Below, in pieces: positions 19,601-29,600 of a DNA stretch of 64,000 nt. The stretch is from Sphingomonas corticis (GTDB lineage: Bacteria > Pseudomonadota > Alphaproteobacteria > Sphingomonadales > Sphingomonadaceae). A model generated the notes under the pieces. It was not told where the DNA came from and made no database searches. It saw only the letters and a list, made by a program, of their open reading frames with translations. Made by a program: the position numbers and the translations under genes. The first letter of the stretch is position 1. Every line of letters begins with the position of its first letter. Where the stretch lies: the NCBI RefSeq assembly GCF_012035195.1, contig NZ_JAAVJH010000001.1, forward strand, positions 186,001 through 250,000. The letters are read 5' to 3'.

Positions 19601-20872
19601 GCGCGCGCTGACCGGCACGAGGATGCGGTCGGCGTTCACGCGCGCCAGCCCCTCGGCATAGAGCCCCTGCACCACCGTCTGCTGGAATCCCAGCGTCGCC
19701 GCGCGCACCTTGTAGTCGACCGTCGGCGTCGCGAAGGGCCCGTTCAGCACCACGCGCGCCAGCACATCGCGGCCATTGATGTTGGGCGCGATGGCACCGG
19801 GCGTCAGCAGCTGCGCATCCACCGCGAAATTGCCGAAGCGGCTGGCGGCGAGGTCCAGCACGCCGCCCGCGTCCACCGCGAGCGCATCGGAGGTCAGCTT
19901 GATCCGCGTGTCGGCGCGTCGCTCGGCCAGCCGCGTGTCGCTCTCGATCCGCAGCCCCGGCGCGGTCAGCCGCTCCACCGGGCCTTCGAGATAGAGGCCC
20001 GGCCGGGTCAAGCCGTTGACGCGGATGCGCCCGTCCTGCGCCAGCACGTCGAGGTCGGCGAGCTTCCCGCCGCCCAGCGTGGCGTCCAGCTTGCCGCGCC
20101 AGTCCGCCCAGCTGCCGCGTCCCGTCAGCGTGGCGCCAAGCGGCGCCTTCAGGCCGGCGAGCTGCGCCACCATGCCGCCCGCGGGTGCCTGCACCCGCGC
20201 GTCGATGGCGAGACGGTTATCGTCGGGTACCGCGTCCAGCCGCACCCGCGCCACATCGCCGCCGGCCACGCCCGGCGCGCGCAGGGCCGCTGCATCGACG
20301 GTCAGCTGCGCGCGGCGATCTGCGATATGCGCCGCGCCGTCGATCCGCGCGACGTGCCGCTGGCCTGACACCGGCGGCTCCATGACGAAGCGCGCGACCG
20401 ACAGGCGGCCGATGTCGATGTCGAGGTCGGGCAGGATGGGCGCGTTCGGGTCGGTCGGCTCCTCCGACGGCTTCAGCTCCGGATTGCGGCGCAGCGTGAT
20501 GAGCCCGCTCGACACGCTCTTCACGTCGATATGATTGTTCAGATACGCGAACGGCCGCCAGTCCACCTCGAGCCGCGGCGAGGTGAGGAACACGCCCTTC
20601 GGATCGCTGACGCGCACGTCGCTCAGTCGCATGGTGCCGTAGAGCGAGCCGTCGATCCGGCCGACTTTGATGTTGAGACCCGAGGCGGTGGTGTAGCCGC
20701 CGATCTGGTCGGCGACGAAGCGGCGGCCGGGATCGGTGTTGATGCCCAGCACGATCACCAGCAGCAGCGCCACCAGCCCAAGGAGTGCGACGCCGATCCA
20801 CTTCAGCACGCGCTGCCACAGCGGGCGGCGGGTCTCGACCACGGCGGTGTCCGACACGGGATTCTCGGCCAT
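16655..20872 (-). CDS. tamB: TamB, AsmA-like translocation and assembly module protein
   Basis: A 1405-residue protein anchored by one N-terminal helix (about residues 23-45), followed by a very long beta-strand-rich periplasmic region and a C-terminal TamB/DUF490 domain. The end reads ...VQLRYSRDY, a typical beta-signal-like C-terminus ending in an aromatic. TamB is a bridge-like protein that works with TamA in outer membrane protein insertion and lipid transport between membranes. It follows tamA with a one-base stop/start overlap (TGATG), so the pair is translationally coupled. The length is in the usual TamB range (about 1250-1450). Confidence 0.93.
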   Translation of the reverse strand: MAENPVSDTAVVETRRPLWQRVLKWIGVALLGLVALLLVIVLGINTDPGRRFVADQIGGYTTASGLNIKVGRIDGSLYGTMRLSDVRVSDPKGVFLTSPRLEVDWRPFAYLNNHIDVKSVSSGLITLRRNPELKPSEEPTDPNAPILPDLDIDIGRLSVARFVMEPPVSGQRHVARIDGAAHIADRRAQLTVDAAALRAPGVAGGDVARVRLDAVPDDNRLAIDARVQAPAGGMVAQLAGLKAPLGATLTGRGSWADWRGKLDATLGGGKLADLDVLAQDGRIRVNGLTRPGLYLEGPVERLTAPGLRIESDTRLAERRADTRIKLTSDALAVDAGGVLDLAASRFGNFAVDAQLLTPGAIAPNINGRDVLARVVLNGPFATPTVDYKVRAATLGFQQTVVQGLYAEGLARVNADRILVPVSARARRIAGLNPALGGLTTNARIDGDIAIQMPNILSDNLRIRSDTINATAIVAANMETGRYTGALQGRVNNFRVDSVGILDLNTQADLVATPTGFGVTGRVALQTKQLFNEGARSFLGGNAVASTRFGYSPEGIVTFRDLRLNAPQFRITRGEGRFDPATGRVLVSADATSTQYGPLFARVEGTTTAPVVRLRAPRPGVGVGLADLDARIVGRGNAYQVNATGGTTYGPFSADVLVRPGAQLAVDIRRVVFAGIGFAGRVVQTAAGPFAGDVRFDGRGVTGTVGLGAQGGYQRASVNARAYAATIPGAVDFTIGRALIAATVVLYPKAPSVVADAQVADLRYGPTVIQAARAKVNYTGGRGTAQALLTGSNGVPFRVALNSRLSPSLYLVALQGQANGVNFRTPAAARIVPEAGSYRLQPTRLDFDRGTMRLAGRFGGAATSAQARLDRLDLSLLSAFVPNLGIGGQATGSLDYVQRAGQAVPEADVRMTIANFTRSSLAAVSEPVDIVVQGRLDAAAGEARALIRRGATPVGRMVARLTPAGSGSWSTRLMQGPLSGGIRYNGPSGVLFSFAGLAEQQLSGPIAVAADFGGTVAAPRVNGLIRADNLTYTNETYGTRLTQMRIAARFNNDRLELTQVQARAGSGTVQAQGAVGLAAAQGFPMDIRVAMRDAQLARSDAIGATASGDVRIQKDAQGGLISGNINVPEARYQIIRQGSAEVPELTGVRRKSDIRVARPTDRPTPAPAGLFRLDLRVRADNRLFVSGMGLESEWEMDLRVGGTSAAPTVSGGLDVVRGTYSFAGKRFELQRGRVRFTGPVLTDPDIDILATTQNDGVTFNIAITGTGQRPQIAFTSTPALPQDEVLSRLLFGTNPENLSATEAIQLASALNSLRGSGGGLNPLGKLRSATGFDRLRILGADEASGRGSALAAGKYLTDDIYVEIVTDARGFTATQLTIALTRTLSVLSQAGSFGGSNVQLRYSRDY

Positions 20873-23109
20873 CAGAACGCCTGTCCGATCGAGATGTAGA
20901 GCGCGACCTTGCCGTCGCCGGGCCGGGGATTGAGCGGCGTCGCGACGTCGACGCGGAGCGGACCGAAGTTCGTGTAGATGCGGCCGCCGATGCCGGCACC
21001 GAAGCGCAGGTCGGAGCCCTTGGGAAAGGTGCTCTCATAGGCGTTGCCGCCGTCGATGAAGGGCACGATGCCGAAATCGCCGAAGCGGTAGCGCGCTTCC
21101 AGCGAGAATTCGTTGATGCTGCGTCCGCCGACGGGCCGCAGGTCGCCGAGGTCCACGTTGCCGTCCTCGTCCGGTTCCAGCACGCTCGCGGGTTCAAGCG
21201 GGCCGAGCCGCTGGAAGCCGTAACCGCGCACCGATCCGCCGCCGCCGCCATAATAGCGCCGCGACGGTGCGAGTTCGTTGCGGTCGATGCCGAAGATCGC
21301 CCCTGCGCGCGCCCGACCCGCGATGACCAGGCTGTCGCTCACCGGGAAGTAGCCGGTCGCCTCCACCATCGTGCGCGCATAGGGGCGCACGCCGCCCGAT
21401 ACGGACGTCTCGGGGCTCAGGTTCAGTTTCAGGCGATAGCCCTTCGTCGGGTTGAGCAGGTCGTCCGACCGGTCGAACACCGCCTGCGCCGGCAGCGCGA
21501 AGATGCCGTAGGTCTGCCGCCGCCGTTCGCCGCGATCGAAGTCGTACGCTTCCTCCGCGGTGCCGGTCAGCTCGAAGCCGAAGGCGTAGGTGAATGTCTT
21601 CTGCCAGATCGGTGTCGAATCGTACGCGATCCGCCCTGCGATCGTGCCCGTATAGGCGTTGAAGGCGTCGTAGCTCTGATAATTGAGCGCCGCTGTCAGG
21701 CTGACGGTGCGGTCGCGCCGCCCGGCATTGGCACGACGGAAGGTGGCGCTGGCGCCGCGCTGCTGCGTGCCCGCCACCGCCGTCAGGATCAGCGCGCCCT
21801 CGGGCGGGAACAGGTTGCGGTGGGTGTAGCTGCCCTCCACCTTCAGCCCCTCGCCGGTGTTGAAACCGCCGCTGCCCGCCAGGCTGCGCTGCGGCCCCTT
21901 GGTCTGGCGAACCATCAGGTCGACCACCTCGGTCCCGTCGGGACCCGGCACGCCGGTGCGCACCGGCTCCACGCCGATGGAGCCGAACAGCCCGGTCGCC
22001 ACCAGCGCCTCGCGAAGGTCGTCCTGCAGGCGATTGTCGTAGAGCTGCCCGCGCTCGAACCGCGGGAAGACGTTGAGGTGGTCGAGGTCGAAGATCGGAT
22101 CGCCTTCGGTGCGCAGCGCGCCGAAACTGCTTCGCGGCCCGGTATCGACCGGCAGGGTATAGTCGCCCTTGTGCGTCGCCTCGTCGAGCAGCACGTCGCG
22201 ATCGCCGACCTTCACGAAAGGGTAGCCCTGCTGCGGCAGCTTCAGCGCGACGTTCGCCTCCGCGCCCTGCACCCGCGCGGCCTCGATCGGGTCGCCCACC
22301 TTCAGCGGCAGCTCGCGACGCACGAGGTCCGGCGGCACCGTCGGCCCGGCCTTCACCGCCACGCTGCCCAAGGTGTAGCGCGTGCCCGGCGTCGCGCTGA
22401 CGATCGCGCGCAGGCGCCTATTCGTCCCCGGCGGCGCCTCGTCGCCCGTGGCGCCGGCGCCCGTCTCGATGGTCGAGATGGCGGTCCCGTCGTAATAACC
22501 GAGCGACTTCATCAGGCGGACGGCCAGCTGCTCGTCCTCCTTGGCGCGTGCGTTCACCTGCGTCGCGTTCGCCGCCTTCCCGCCCCCTTCCTTCAGCGCG
22601 GACAGCGAGTTGAACTCGTCGGTCAGGTTCAACGGATCGAGCCCGCGCACCTCGGTGACATAGGCAATCTCCGGCGCGTCCTCGCCCTCCGGCACGTCGG
22701 CGACGGTCTGCAACGGCACGGTGTCGAAGCTGTTCAGCGGCTCCAGCGGCTGCGCGAGCACCGGATCGGTCGCCCCCGCCGGGGGCAGCGCGCCCTCGGT
22801 CAGCGGCGCCTGCGCCGCCTGCGTGACAGGGGTAGCCGGCTGCGCGGTCGTCGCGGCGGGCGGCGGCACGCGGAGCGGCTCCAGCGGCGCGTTCACGTCG
22901 TCGACGATCGGCGGCAGCGCGGCGTCGAACTCCGCTTCCGGCACGATCGGCGCATCACCCTGCGGATCGGCGGATGGGTCGGAGGGTTGCGGGGCGTCCG
23001 GCCCCTGCGCCGGCGCCGTTCCGGGCTTCTGCATCTGGGCACTCGCCGGCACCGCCGCCAGCGCGGTCGCCATCATCAAGGCCGATCGACGGAAACGGAA
23101 CCCCAGCAC
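20872..23109 (-). CDS. tamA: TamA, BamA-family outer membrane protein
   Basis: A 745-residue protein from GTG 23109, chosen because AAAGGGG lies about 8 bases upstream and a clean signal peptide (residues 1-25, ending PASAQ) follows; the frame is open another 23 codons upstream. After the signal is an unusual acidic, proline- and alanine-rich stretch of about 100 residues. POTRA-like domains follow, then a C-terminal Omp85 beta barrel with GGGGGSVRGYGFQ and RFGAGIGGRIYTNFG. The end KVALYISIGQAF is an Omp85-type beta-signal. It should sit in the outer membrane and partner with TamB. Confidence 0.9.
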   Translation of the reverse strand: MLGFRFRRSALMMATALAAVPASAQMQKPGTAPAQGPDAPQPSDPSADPQGDAPIVPEAEFDAALPPIVDDVNAPLEPLRVPPPAATTAQPATPVTQAAQAPLTEGALPPAGATDPVLAQPLEPLNSFDTVPLQTVADVPEGEDAPEIAYVTEVRGLDPLNLTDEFNSLSALKEGGGKAANATQVNARAKEDEQLAVRLMKSLGYYDGTAISTIETGAGATGDEAPPGTNRRLRAIVSATPGTRYTLGSVAVKAGPTVPPDLVRRELPLKVGDPIEAARVQGAEANVALKLPQQGYPFVKVGDRDVLLDEATHKGDYTLPVDTGPRSSFGALRTEGDPIFDLDHLNVFPRFERGQLYDNRLQDDLREALVATGLFGSIGVEPVRTGVPGPDGTEVVDLMVRQTKGPQRSLAGSGGFNTGEGLKVEGSYTHRNLFPPEGALILTAVAGTQQRGASATFRRANAGRRDRTVSLTAALNYQSYDAFNAYTGTIAGRIAYDSTPIWQKTFTYAFGFELTGTAEEAYDFDRGERRRQTYGIFALPAQAVFDRSDDLLNPTKGYRLKLNLSPETSVSGGVRPYARTMVEATGYFPVSDSLVIAGRARAGAIFGIDRNELAPSRRYYGGGGGSVRGYGFQRLGPLEPASVLEPDEDGNVDLGDLRPVGGRSINEFSLEARYRFGDFGIVPFIDGGNAYESTFPKGSDLRFGAGIGGRIYTNFGPLRVDVATPLNPRPGDGKVALYISIGQAF

Positions 23110-23289
23110 ACACGCCCCTTTGCCACTCGCAGGCGCCGGATTACCGTTACACCCCCGTACACCGTCGCAACGCAACATCGCGCGAAGGGTTGCACGACGT
23201 GACCCACATCAACCCGGTCGCCGGCGTGTCTCCTCCGCGTGGACCTGGCCGCAAAAGCCGGTAAGGACGGCGGCGAGAGGAAGACGCGC

Positions 23290-24456
23290 ATGAAGTTCGA
23301 GCTGGACGAAGACCATCGCATGATCGCCGATCTGGCCCGCCGGTTCGTCGACGACGAGCTGGTTCCGCTGGAAGGCCGAGTGCTGGAGCGCGAGATCGCG
23401 GGCGAGGGGCTGAAGCTGACCGCGCAGGAGCGCGCGCGGGTGGACCAGGTGTCGCGCGACCTCGGCCTGTGGGGGTTGGACGCGCCGGAGGACGTCGGCG
23501 GAACGGACCTGCCCGCAGTGGCGATGGTGGCGGTGAACGAGGCGCTGGGCCGCACGATCGTCCCCTGGGTGTTGCCCCCCGACTCGCCCAATCTGAAGAT
23601 GCTGGCCGCCACCGTCACCGAGCGGCAGCGCGAGGCGTACCTCGCCCCCTATGTCCGCGGCGAGACGATCAGCGCGATCGGCATCAGCGAGCCCGGCGCG
23701 GGCGCCGACCCCGCGGGCATGCGGACCACCGCCGTCCGCGAGGGCGACGACTGGGTCCTGAACGGCCGCAAGATCTGGATCACCAAGGCGAACGTGGCGG
23801 ACTTCACGATCGTGATGGCCGTCACCGACAAGGAGAAGGGCGCGCGTGGCGGCATCAGCGCGTTCCTGGTGGATCGCGACGCGCCCGGCTTCCACGTCGT
23901 GCGCCCGATCCCGGTCATCGGCGCCGAGACCCTGTACGAGATCGCGCTGGACGATTGCCGGGTGGAGGGATGGAAGCTGCTGGGCACCGAGGGCCAGGGC
24001 TTCGCGCCGATGCAGCTGCGCCTCGCCACCCGCCGCGCGGAGATGGCGGCGAACGCGATCGGCATGGCGCAGCGCGCGATGGAAATGATGATCGACTATG
24101 CCCCCCAGCGCGTCACCTTCGGGAAGCCGCTGAGCGAGCGGCAGACCGTGCAGAACTGGATCAGCGACGCCGCCATACGAATCCACGCCGCCCGCCTGAT
24201 GACGTACGATTGCGCGTGGAAGCTGGACCAGGGGCGCGACGTGCGCAACGAGGTGTCGATGATCAAGTCCTACGCGCTCGAAATGGCGTGGGAGGTGCTG
24301 GACCACGCGATGCAATGCTTCGGCGCGATGGGGATGACGCGGGAGATGCCGTTGCAGCAGATGGCGGCGCGCATCCGGCTGATGCGGATCTACGACGGGC
24401 CGACGGAGATCCACAATTGGGTGGTGGCCCGCAACCTGCTGGGAACACGCGCATGA
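23290..24456 (+). CDS. Acyl-CoA dehydrogenase, ACAD10/11-like
   Basis: A 388-residue FAD enzyme of the acyl-CoA dehydrogenase fold: ISEPGAGADPAGM and WITKANVADF form the flavin-binding middle domain, and FGKPLSERQTVQNWI lies in the C-terminal helical domain. Near the end IYDGPTEIHNW carries Asp where medium-chain enzymes have the catalytic Glu of IYEGT; ACAD10/11 and related bacterial enzymes also use Asp here. It should introduce a 2,3 double bond into an acyl-CoA. The ATG at 23290 follows GAGAGGAAG. It overlaps the enoyl-CoA hydratase by four bases. The longer frame from 23239 is less likely. Confidence 0.92.
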   Translation: MKFELDEDHRMIADLARRFVDDELVPLEGRVLEREIAGEGLKLTAQERARVDQVSRDLGLWGLDAPEDVGGTDLPAVAMVAVNEALGRTIVPWVLPPDSPNLKMLAATVTERQREAYLAPYVRGETISAIGISEPGAGADPAGMRTTAVREGDDWVLNGRKIWITKANVADFTIVMAVTDKEKGARGGISAFLVDRDAPGFHVVRPIPVIGAETLYEIALDDCRVEGWKLLGTEGQGFAPMQLRLATRRAEMAANAIGMAQRAMEMMIDYAPQRVTFGKPLSERQTVQNWISDAAIRIHAARLMTYDCAWKLDQGRDVRNEVSMIKSYALEMAWEVLDHAMQCFGAMGMTREMPLQQMAARIRLMRIYDGPTEIHNWVVARNLLGTRA

Positions 24457-25226
24457 GCGACCATGTCACCGTCACGACCGATCGCCACGTCGCGACCGTC
24501 CTTTACGAACGCGGTCCGGCCAATTTCGTCAGCGCCGCCACGGTGGGCGAGATCGCGGACGCCTTCGAGGTGCTTGACGCCGATGACGCGGTGCGCGCGA
24601 CCGTGCTGGCGACCGCGGGCAAGGTGTTCTGCGGCGGAGCCGACCTGTCCGGCGACAAGCCGCTCGCCGACGAGAGCGGCGAGAGCGAGACGCCGGTGCT
24701 GTACCGCAACGCGGTGCGTCTGTTCTCCACGCGCAAGCCGATCGTGGTGGCGGTGCAGGGCAGCGCGATCGGCGCCGGGCTTGGCCTCGCGCTCGTCGGC
24801 GACTTCCGCGTGGCGGCGCCGGAGGCGCGGTTCGCCGCCAGCTTCGTGACGCTCGGCTTCCACGCCGGCTTCGGCATCACGCACACCCTGCCCCGCGTCG
24901 TCGGCCAGCAGCACGCCGCGCTGATGCTGCTGACCGGGCGGCGGGTGAAGGCGGAGGACGCGCTGCGCTACGGCCTGGCCGACGAGATCGCCCCGCTCGA
25001 CGACGTGCGCGCCGCGGCGCAGCGGCTGGCGGCGGAGATCGCCGCCAATGCGCCGCTGGCGGTGGAGGCGACGCGCGCGACGATGCGCGCCGACCTGGCC
25101 GAGGCGGTGCGGCAGCGGACCGAGCACGAGCGCGCCGAGCAGGACCGGCTGATGCGGACCGCCGATTTCCGCGAGGGCATCAAGGCGGTGGCGGAGCGCC
25201 GGACGGGGAACTTCGTGCGCGGCTGA
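24453..25226 (+). CDS. Enoyl-CoA hydratase/isomerase family protein
   Basis: A 257-residue crotonase-fold protein. The oxyanion-hole loops are visible as KVFCGGADL near residue 64 and GSAIGAGLGLAL near 106. The first catalytic position of E. coli-type hydratases (the Glu in the second turn) is replaced in GFHAGFGIT, so isomerase or other crotonase chemistry is possible. It starts inside the end of the acyl-CoA dehydrogenase gene (ATGA overlap), so the two act as one translational unit, presumably in the oxidation of a particular acyl-CoA. It is the last gene of the pair. Confidence 0.88.
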   Translation: MSDHVTVTTDRHVATVLYERGPANFVSAATVGEIADAFEVLDADDAVRATVLATAGKVFCGGADLSGDKPLADESGESETPVLYRNAVRLFSTRKPIVVAVQGSAIGAGLGLALVGDFRVAAPEARFAASFVTLGFHAGFGITHTLPRVVGQQHAALMLLTGRRVKAEDALRYGLADEIAPLDDVRAAAQRLAAEIAANAPLAVEATRATMRADLAEAVRQRTEHERAEQDRLMRTADFREGIKAVAERRTGNFVRG

Positions 25227-25256
25227 GCCAGCTTCGCGCTCGCCGGCGCGTCGAAC

Positions 25257-25297
25257 CGCAAAATTACCTCGCCCTTGCGAAACATTTGCGACAAATG
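25257..25297. promoter_or_regulatory. Candidate operator upstream of the RND efflux operon
   Basis: CATTTG-CGA-CAAATG (25283-25297) is a perfect 6-bp inverted repeat. TTGCGA occurs twice, at 25275 and 25286, an 11-base spacing (one helical turn), and CGCAA at 25257 is in inverted orientation. The position, 40-80 bases before the adaptor start, fits a repressor site. No regulator gene adjoins the operon. Confidence 0.4.
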
Positions 25298-25336
25298 GCC
25301 TTTAGCCCGCGTGGCTTGCTTGGGCGGATCACTTTA

Positions 25337-26596
25337 ATGACGAGGCGGACGATGGGCGGGATGGGCCGCGGTGGAGCGGGCATGGCGGCCGCCTGCGCGC
25401 TGATGCTGCTCGCCGCCTGCGGCTCGGGCGGCGAGGCGCAGCAGAAGGGCGGCGGCAGCGGTGGCGGCCGGGGTGGCGACGGGCGGCCCAAGGCGGTCGG
25501 CTTCGTCACTCTCCAGACCAGCGCGGTACCCGTCACCGTGGAGCTGGCCGCGCGGACGGTCGCCTTCCAGTCGAGCGAGGTGCGCCCGCAGGTCGCCGGC
25601 GTCATCCAGCGCCGCTTCTTCACCGAGGGCAGCTTCGTCCGCCAGGGGCAGCCGCTCTATCAGATCGACCCCTCGCTGTACCGCGCCGCCGCCAACGAGG
25701 CACGCGCCGGCGTCGCCAACGCGCAGGCGACGTTCGAGGCGGCAAGGGTGCGCGCCGACCGTTTCCGCCCGCTCGCCGAGGCGGAGGCGATCAGCCGGCA
25801 GGATTATACCGACGCGGTCGCCACGCAGCGCCAGGCGCGCGCGCAGATCGACCTGAACCGCGCGCAGCTCGACACCGCGCGCACGAACCTGCGCTTCACC
25901 ACCGTGCCCGCGCCGATCAGCGGGCGCATCGGCCGTTCGCTGTTTACCGTCGGCGCGCTGGTCTCGACCAGCCAGGCCGATCCGCTGGCGACGATCCAGC
26001 AGCTCGACCCCATGTTCGTCGACATCCAGCAATCCGCCGCCGACCTGCTGGCGCTGCGGCGCAATCTCGCCAGCGGCGGGGTCACGCCGGCGAGCACCAC
26101 GGTGCGGCTGAAGCTGGAGGACGGCAGCGACTACGGCCGCACCGGCACTGTCGAGTTCGCCGAGGTGGTGGTCGACCAGGCGACCGGCACCGTCACGCTG
26201 CGCGCCCGCTTCCCCAATCCGGACGGGCTGCTGCTTCCCGGCATGTTCGTGCGCGCCGTGTTCTCGCAGGCGGTGCAGCAGAACGCCTTCCTCGTGCCGC
26301 AGGCCGCGGTGCAGCGCGATCCGCGCGGCAGCGCGACGCTGTTCGTCGTGGGCGCCGGCAACAAGGCGGAACAGCGCACCGTCGACGCCACGCGTACGGT
26401 GGGCGCCAACTGGGTGGTGACCAAGGGACTGAAGCCCGGCGACCGCATCATCACCCAGGGCCTGGCCGACCTGAAGCCCGGCGCGCCGATCGCGCCCGTG
26501 CCGGCCGGCACGCCGCAGCGCGTCGTCCCGCCCTCGCCCGAGGAGATGAAGAAGATGCAGGCGCAGGGCCAGGGCAAGGCCGGCGGAGGACGCTGA
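25337..26596 (+). CDS. RND efflux periplasmic adaptor (membrane fusion protein)
   Basis: About 419 residues. An N-terminal lipoprotein signal ends in the lipobox LLAAC near residue 28, and a glycine-rich linker follows. The mature protein has the AcrA/MexA layout: barrel-sandwich hybrid start RPQVAGVIQRRFFTEGSFV, an alpha-helical hairpin, ISGRIGRSLFTVGALV, a beta-barrel, and a membrane-proximal end KPGDRIITQG. It links the inner membrane pump to the outer membrane channel. ATG 25337 is the most likely start, but 25352 also has a GAGG upstream and cannot be excluded. It is the first gene of a three-gene operon. Confidence 0.92.
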   Translation: MTRRTMGGMGRGGAGMAAACALMLLAACGSGGEAQQKGGGSGGGRGGDGRPKAVGFVTLQTSAVPVTVELAARTVAFQSSEVRPQVAGVIQRRFFTEGSFVRQGQPLYQIDPSLYRAAANEARAGVANAQATFEAARVRADRFRPLAEAEAISRQDYTDAVATQRQARAQIDLNRAQLDTARTNLRFTTVPAPISGRIGRSLFTVGALVSTSQADPLATIQQLDPMFVDIQQSAADLLALRRNLASGGVTPASTTVRLKLEDGSDYGRTGTVEFAEVVVDQATGTVTLRARFPNPDGLLLPGMFVRAVFSQAVQQNAFLVPQAAVQRDPRGSATLFVVGAGNKAEQRTVDATRTVGANWVVTKGLKPGDRIITQGLADLKPGAPIAPVPAGTPQRVVPPSPEEMKKMQAQGQGKAGGGR

Positions 26597-26602
26597 CCGC
26601 CC

Positions 26603-29600
26603 ATGTCCCGCATCTTCATCGATCGCCCGATCTTCGCCTGGGTGCTGGCCATCATCGTCATGATGGCGGGCGTCGGCGCGATCCTGGGCCTGCCGATCGC
26701 GCAATATCCCGACGTCGCGCCGCCGCAGGTGTCCGTGCGCGCCACCTATCCCGGCGCCAATGCGGAAACGGTGCAGAACAGCGTCACCCAGGTGATCGAG
26801 CAGACGCTGACCGGCATCGACGGTCTCCTCTACTTCAGCTCCTCCTCCACCTCGCGCGGGCAGGTGACGATCACCGCCACGTTCGACAAGGGCACCGATC
26901 CCGACATCGCGCAGGTGCAGGTGCAGAACCAGGTGCAGCAGGCGATCAGCCGCCTGCCGCAACAGGTGCAGCAGCAGGGGCTGACGGTCCGCAAATCCAA
27001 CCCGGACTTCCTGATGATCGTCAGCGTCTATGACGCGACCGACCGGATGACCAATCAGGATGTCTCCGACTACCTGATCTCCAACCTCCAGGATTCGCTC
27101 GGCCGCATCCAGGGCGTCGGCGACACCAACGTCTTCGGTGCGCAATATGCGATGCGCGTGTGGCTCGATCCCGCGCGGCTGGCGAGCTTCCAGCTGATGC
27201 CGGGCGACGTCATCAGCGCGATCCAGGCGCAGAACACCGAGGTTGCGGCGGGCGAGATCGGCGGGCAGCCGATGCCCAAGGAGCAGATGCTGAACGCGGT
27301 CGTCACCGCGCAGTCGCGATTGCAGACGCCGGACCAGTTCGCGAACATCATCCTGAAGACCCAGGCCAATGGCGCGACCGTGCGGCTGGCCGACGTCGCG
27401 CGCGTGGAACTGGGTGCGGAGAGCTACAACGCGATCAGCCGCGTCAACGGCCATCCGGGCGCGGGCATCGCCGTGCTGATGGCCCCGGGCGCCGACGCGC
27501 TGACCACCTCGGAGTTGGTGAAGGCGGAGGTCGCGCGTGTCGCGAAGGGCTTCCCGCAGGGGCTGGAATATACCTTCCCCAACGATTCCACCGCTTTCAT
27601 CAAGCTGTCGATCGAGGAGGTGGTGAAGACGCTGATCGAGGCGGTGATCCTGGTCGTCATCGTGATGTTCGTCTTCCTGCAGAGCTGGCGCGCCACGCTG
27701 ATCCCGACCATCGCCGTGCCCGTCGTGCTGCTCGGCACCTTCGCGGTGTTCTACGTCGCCGGTTTCTCCATCAACACGCTGACGCTGTTCGGCCTGGTGC
27801 TGGCGATCGGCCTGCTGGTCGACGACGCCATCGTCGTCGTCGAGAACGTCGAGCGGCTGCTGGAGGAGAACCCCGGCATGTCGCCGCGCGAGGCGACGAT
27901 CCAGTCGATGGAGGAGATCACCGTCGCGCTGGTCGCGATCGCATTGGTGCTGTCCGCGGTGTTCCTGCCGATGGCGTTCTTCGGCGGGTCGACCGGTGTC
28001 ATCTACCGCCAGTTCTCCGTCACGATCGTGGCGGCGATGATCCTGTCCGTGCTGGTCGCGGTCATCCTGTCGCCGGCGCTGACCGCCACCTTGCTGAAGC
28101 AGCACAAGAGCGACGAGGGCCACGCGATCGAGCACAGCTGGCTCGCGCGCAAGGCGCCCAAGGTGGCTCACGCGCTGGAGCGGGCGCGCGACTGGTTCAA
28201 CGACGCGTTCGACCGCATGGTGGCGCGCTACATCGCGGCGACGCGTTACGTGATCGATCGCAAGGCGATCTTCGTCGTGGCCTACCTCCTCACCGTCGGC
28301 CTGCTCGCCTTCCTGTTCCTGCGGATGCCCACCGGCTTCCTGCCGACCGAGGACCAGGGCAGCATCCAGATCCAGTTCCAGCTGCCCGCCGGCGCCACGC
28401 AGGGTCGCACGTTCGAGATCCAGCAGCGGATCGAGAAGTACCTGCGCGAGAACGAGCGTGCGAACGTGCGCGTCATGCTGGTCACCACCGGCGGCGGCGG
28501 CGGGGCGAGCGGGCAGAACGTCGGCCGCGGCTATATCAACCTCACCGACTGGGCCGAGCGCAAGGGCAAGGAGAATGGCGCCGAGGCGATCGTGGCGCGC
28601 GCCTCCGCCGCCTTCCGGGGCCTGCGCGACGCGCGCGTCTTCGCGCTGCAACCCGGCGCAGTCCGCGGGCTGGGCCAGTCGGACGGCTTCACCATGGAAT
28701 TGCAGAACACCGGCGCGCTCAGCACGCAGGAATTCAACGCGGCGCGCGACAAGCTGCTGGCGGCGGCGGAGAACGATCCGATCCTGTCCGCCGTGCGACT
28801 GACCGAACTGCCCGATGTCGGCACGCTGAAGGTCGACATCGACCAGCAGAAACTGTCGGCGCTGGGCCTGACGCAGGCGGACGTCAACGCCACGCTGTCG
28901 ACCGCCTGGGGCGGCCGCTACGTCAACGACTTCATCGATCGCGGACGGGTGAAACGCGTCTACGTGCAGGGCGACGCGCCCTACCGGTCGGACCCGGGCG
29001 ATCTCGACCAGTGGTTCGTGCGCGGCGCGAACGGACAGATGGTGCCGTTCAGCTCCTTCGCGCGGATCAGCTGGTCGCAGGCGCCCGTCACGGTGTCCCG
29101 CTTCAACGGCCTGTCCTCGTTCGAATTCCAGGGGTCGGCGGCGTCGGGCTACAGCTCGGGCGACGCGATGGAGCGGATGGCGGAGCTGGCGGCGCAGATC
29201 CCCGGCACCAGCGTCGCCTGGGCAGGCATCTCCTATCAGGAGCGGCTGTCTTCGGGACAGGCGCCGTTGCTCTACGCCCTGTCCATCGCCGTCGTCTTCC
29301 TGTGCCTGGCCGCGCTGTACGAGAGCTGGTCGATCCCGCTGGCGGTGCTCCTCATCATCCCGCTCGGGCTGGTCGGTGCGGTCGTGTTCACCACGCTGCG
29401 CGGGCTCATCAACGACGTGTACCTGCAGATCGGCCTGCTGACGACCATGGGGCTGGCGGCGAAGAACGCGATCCTGATGATCGAGTTCGCCGAGCAGGCG
29501 GAGAAGAAGGGGGCGCGCGTCATCGATGCCGCGCTGGAGGCGGCCAAGCTGCGGTTGCGCCCGATCCTGATGACCAGCCTCGCCTTCATCTTCGGCGTGC

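Noticed and set aside
25334..28651. A 1105-codon minus-strand frame over the RND operon
   Set aside because: It is the antisense of well-recognised efflux genes and has a composition (RHDQ-rich) typical of shadow frames.
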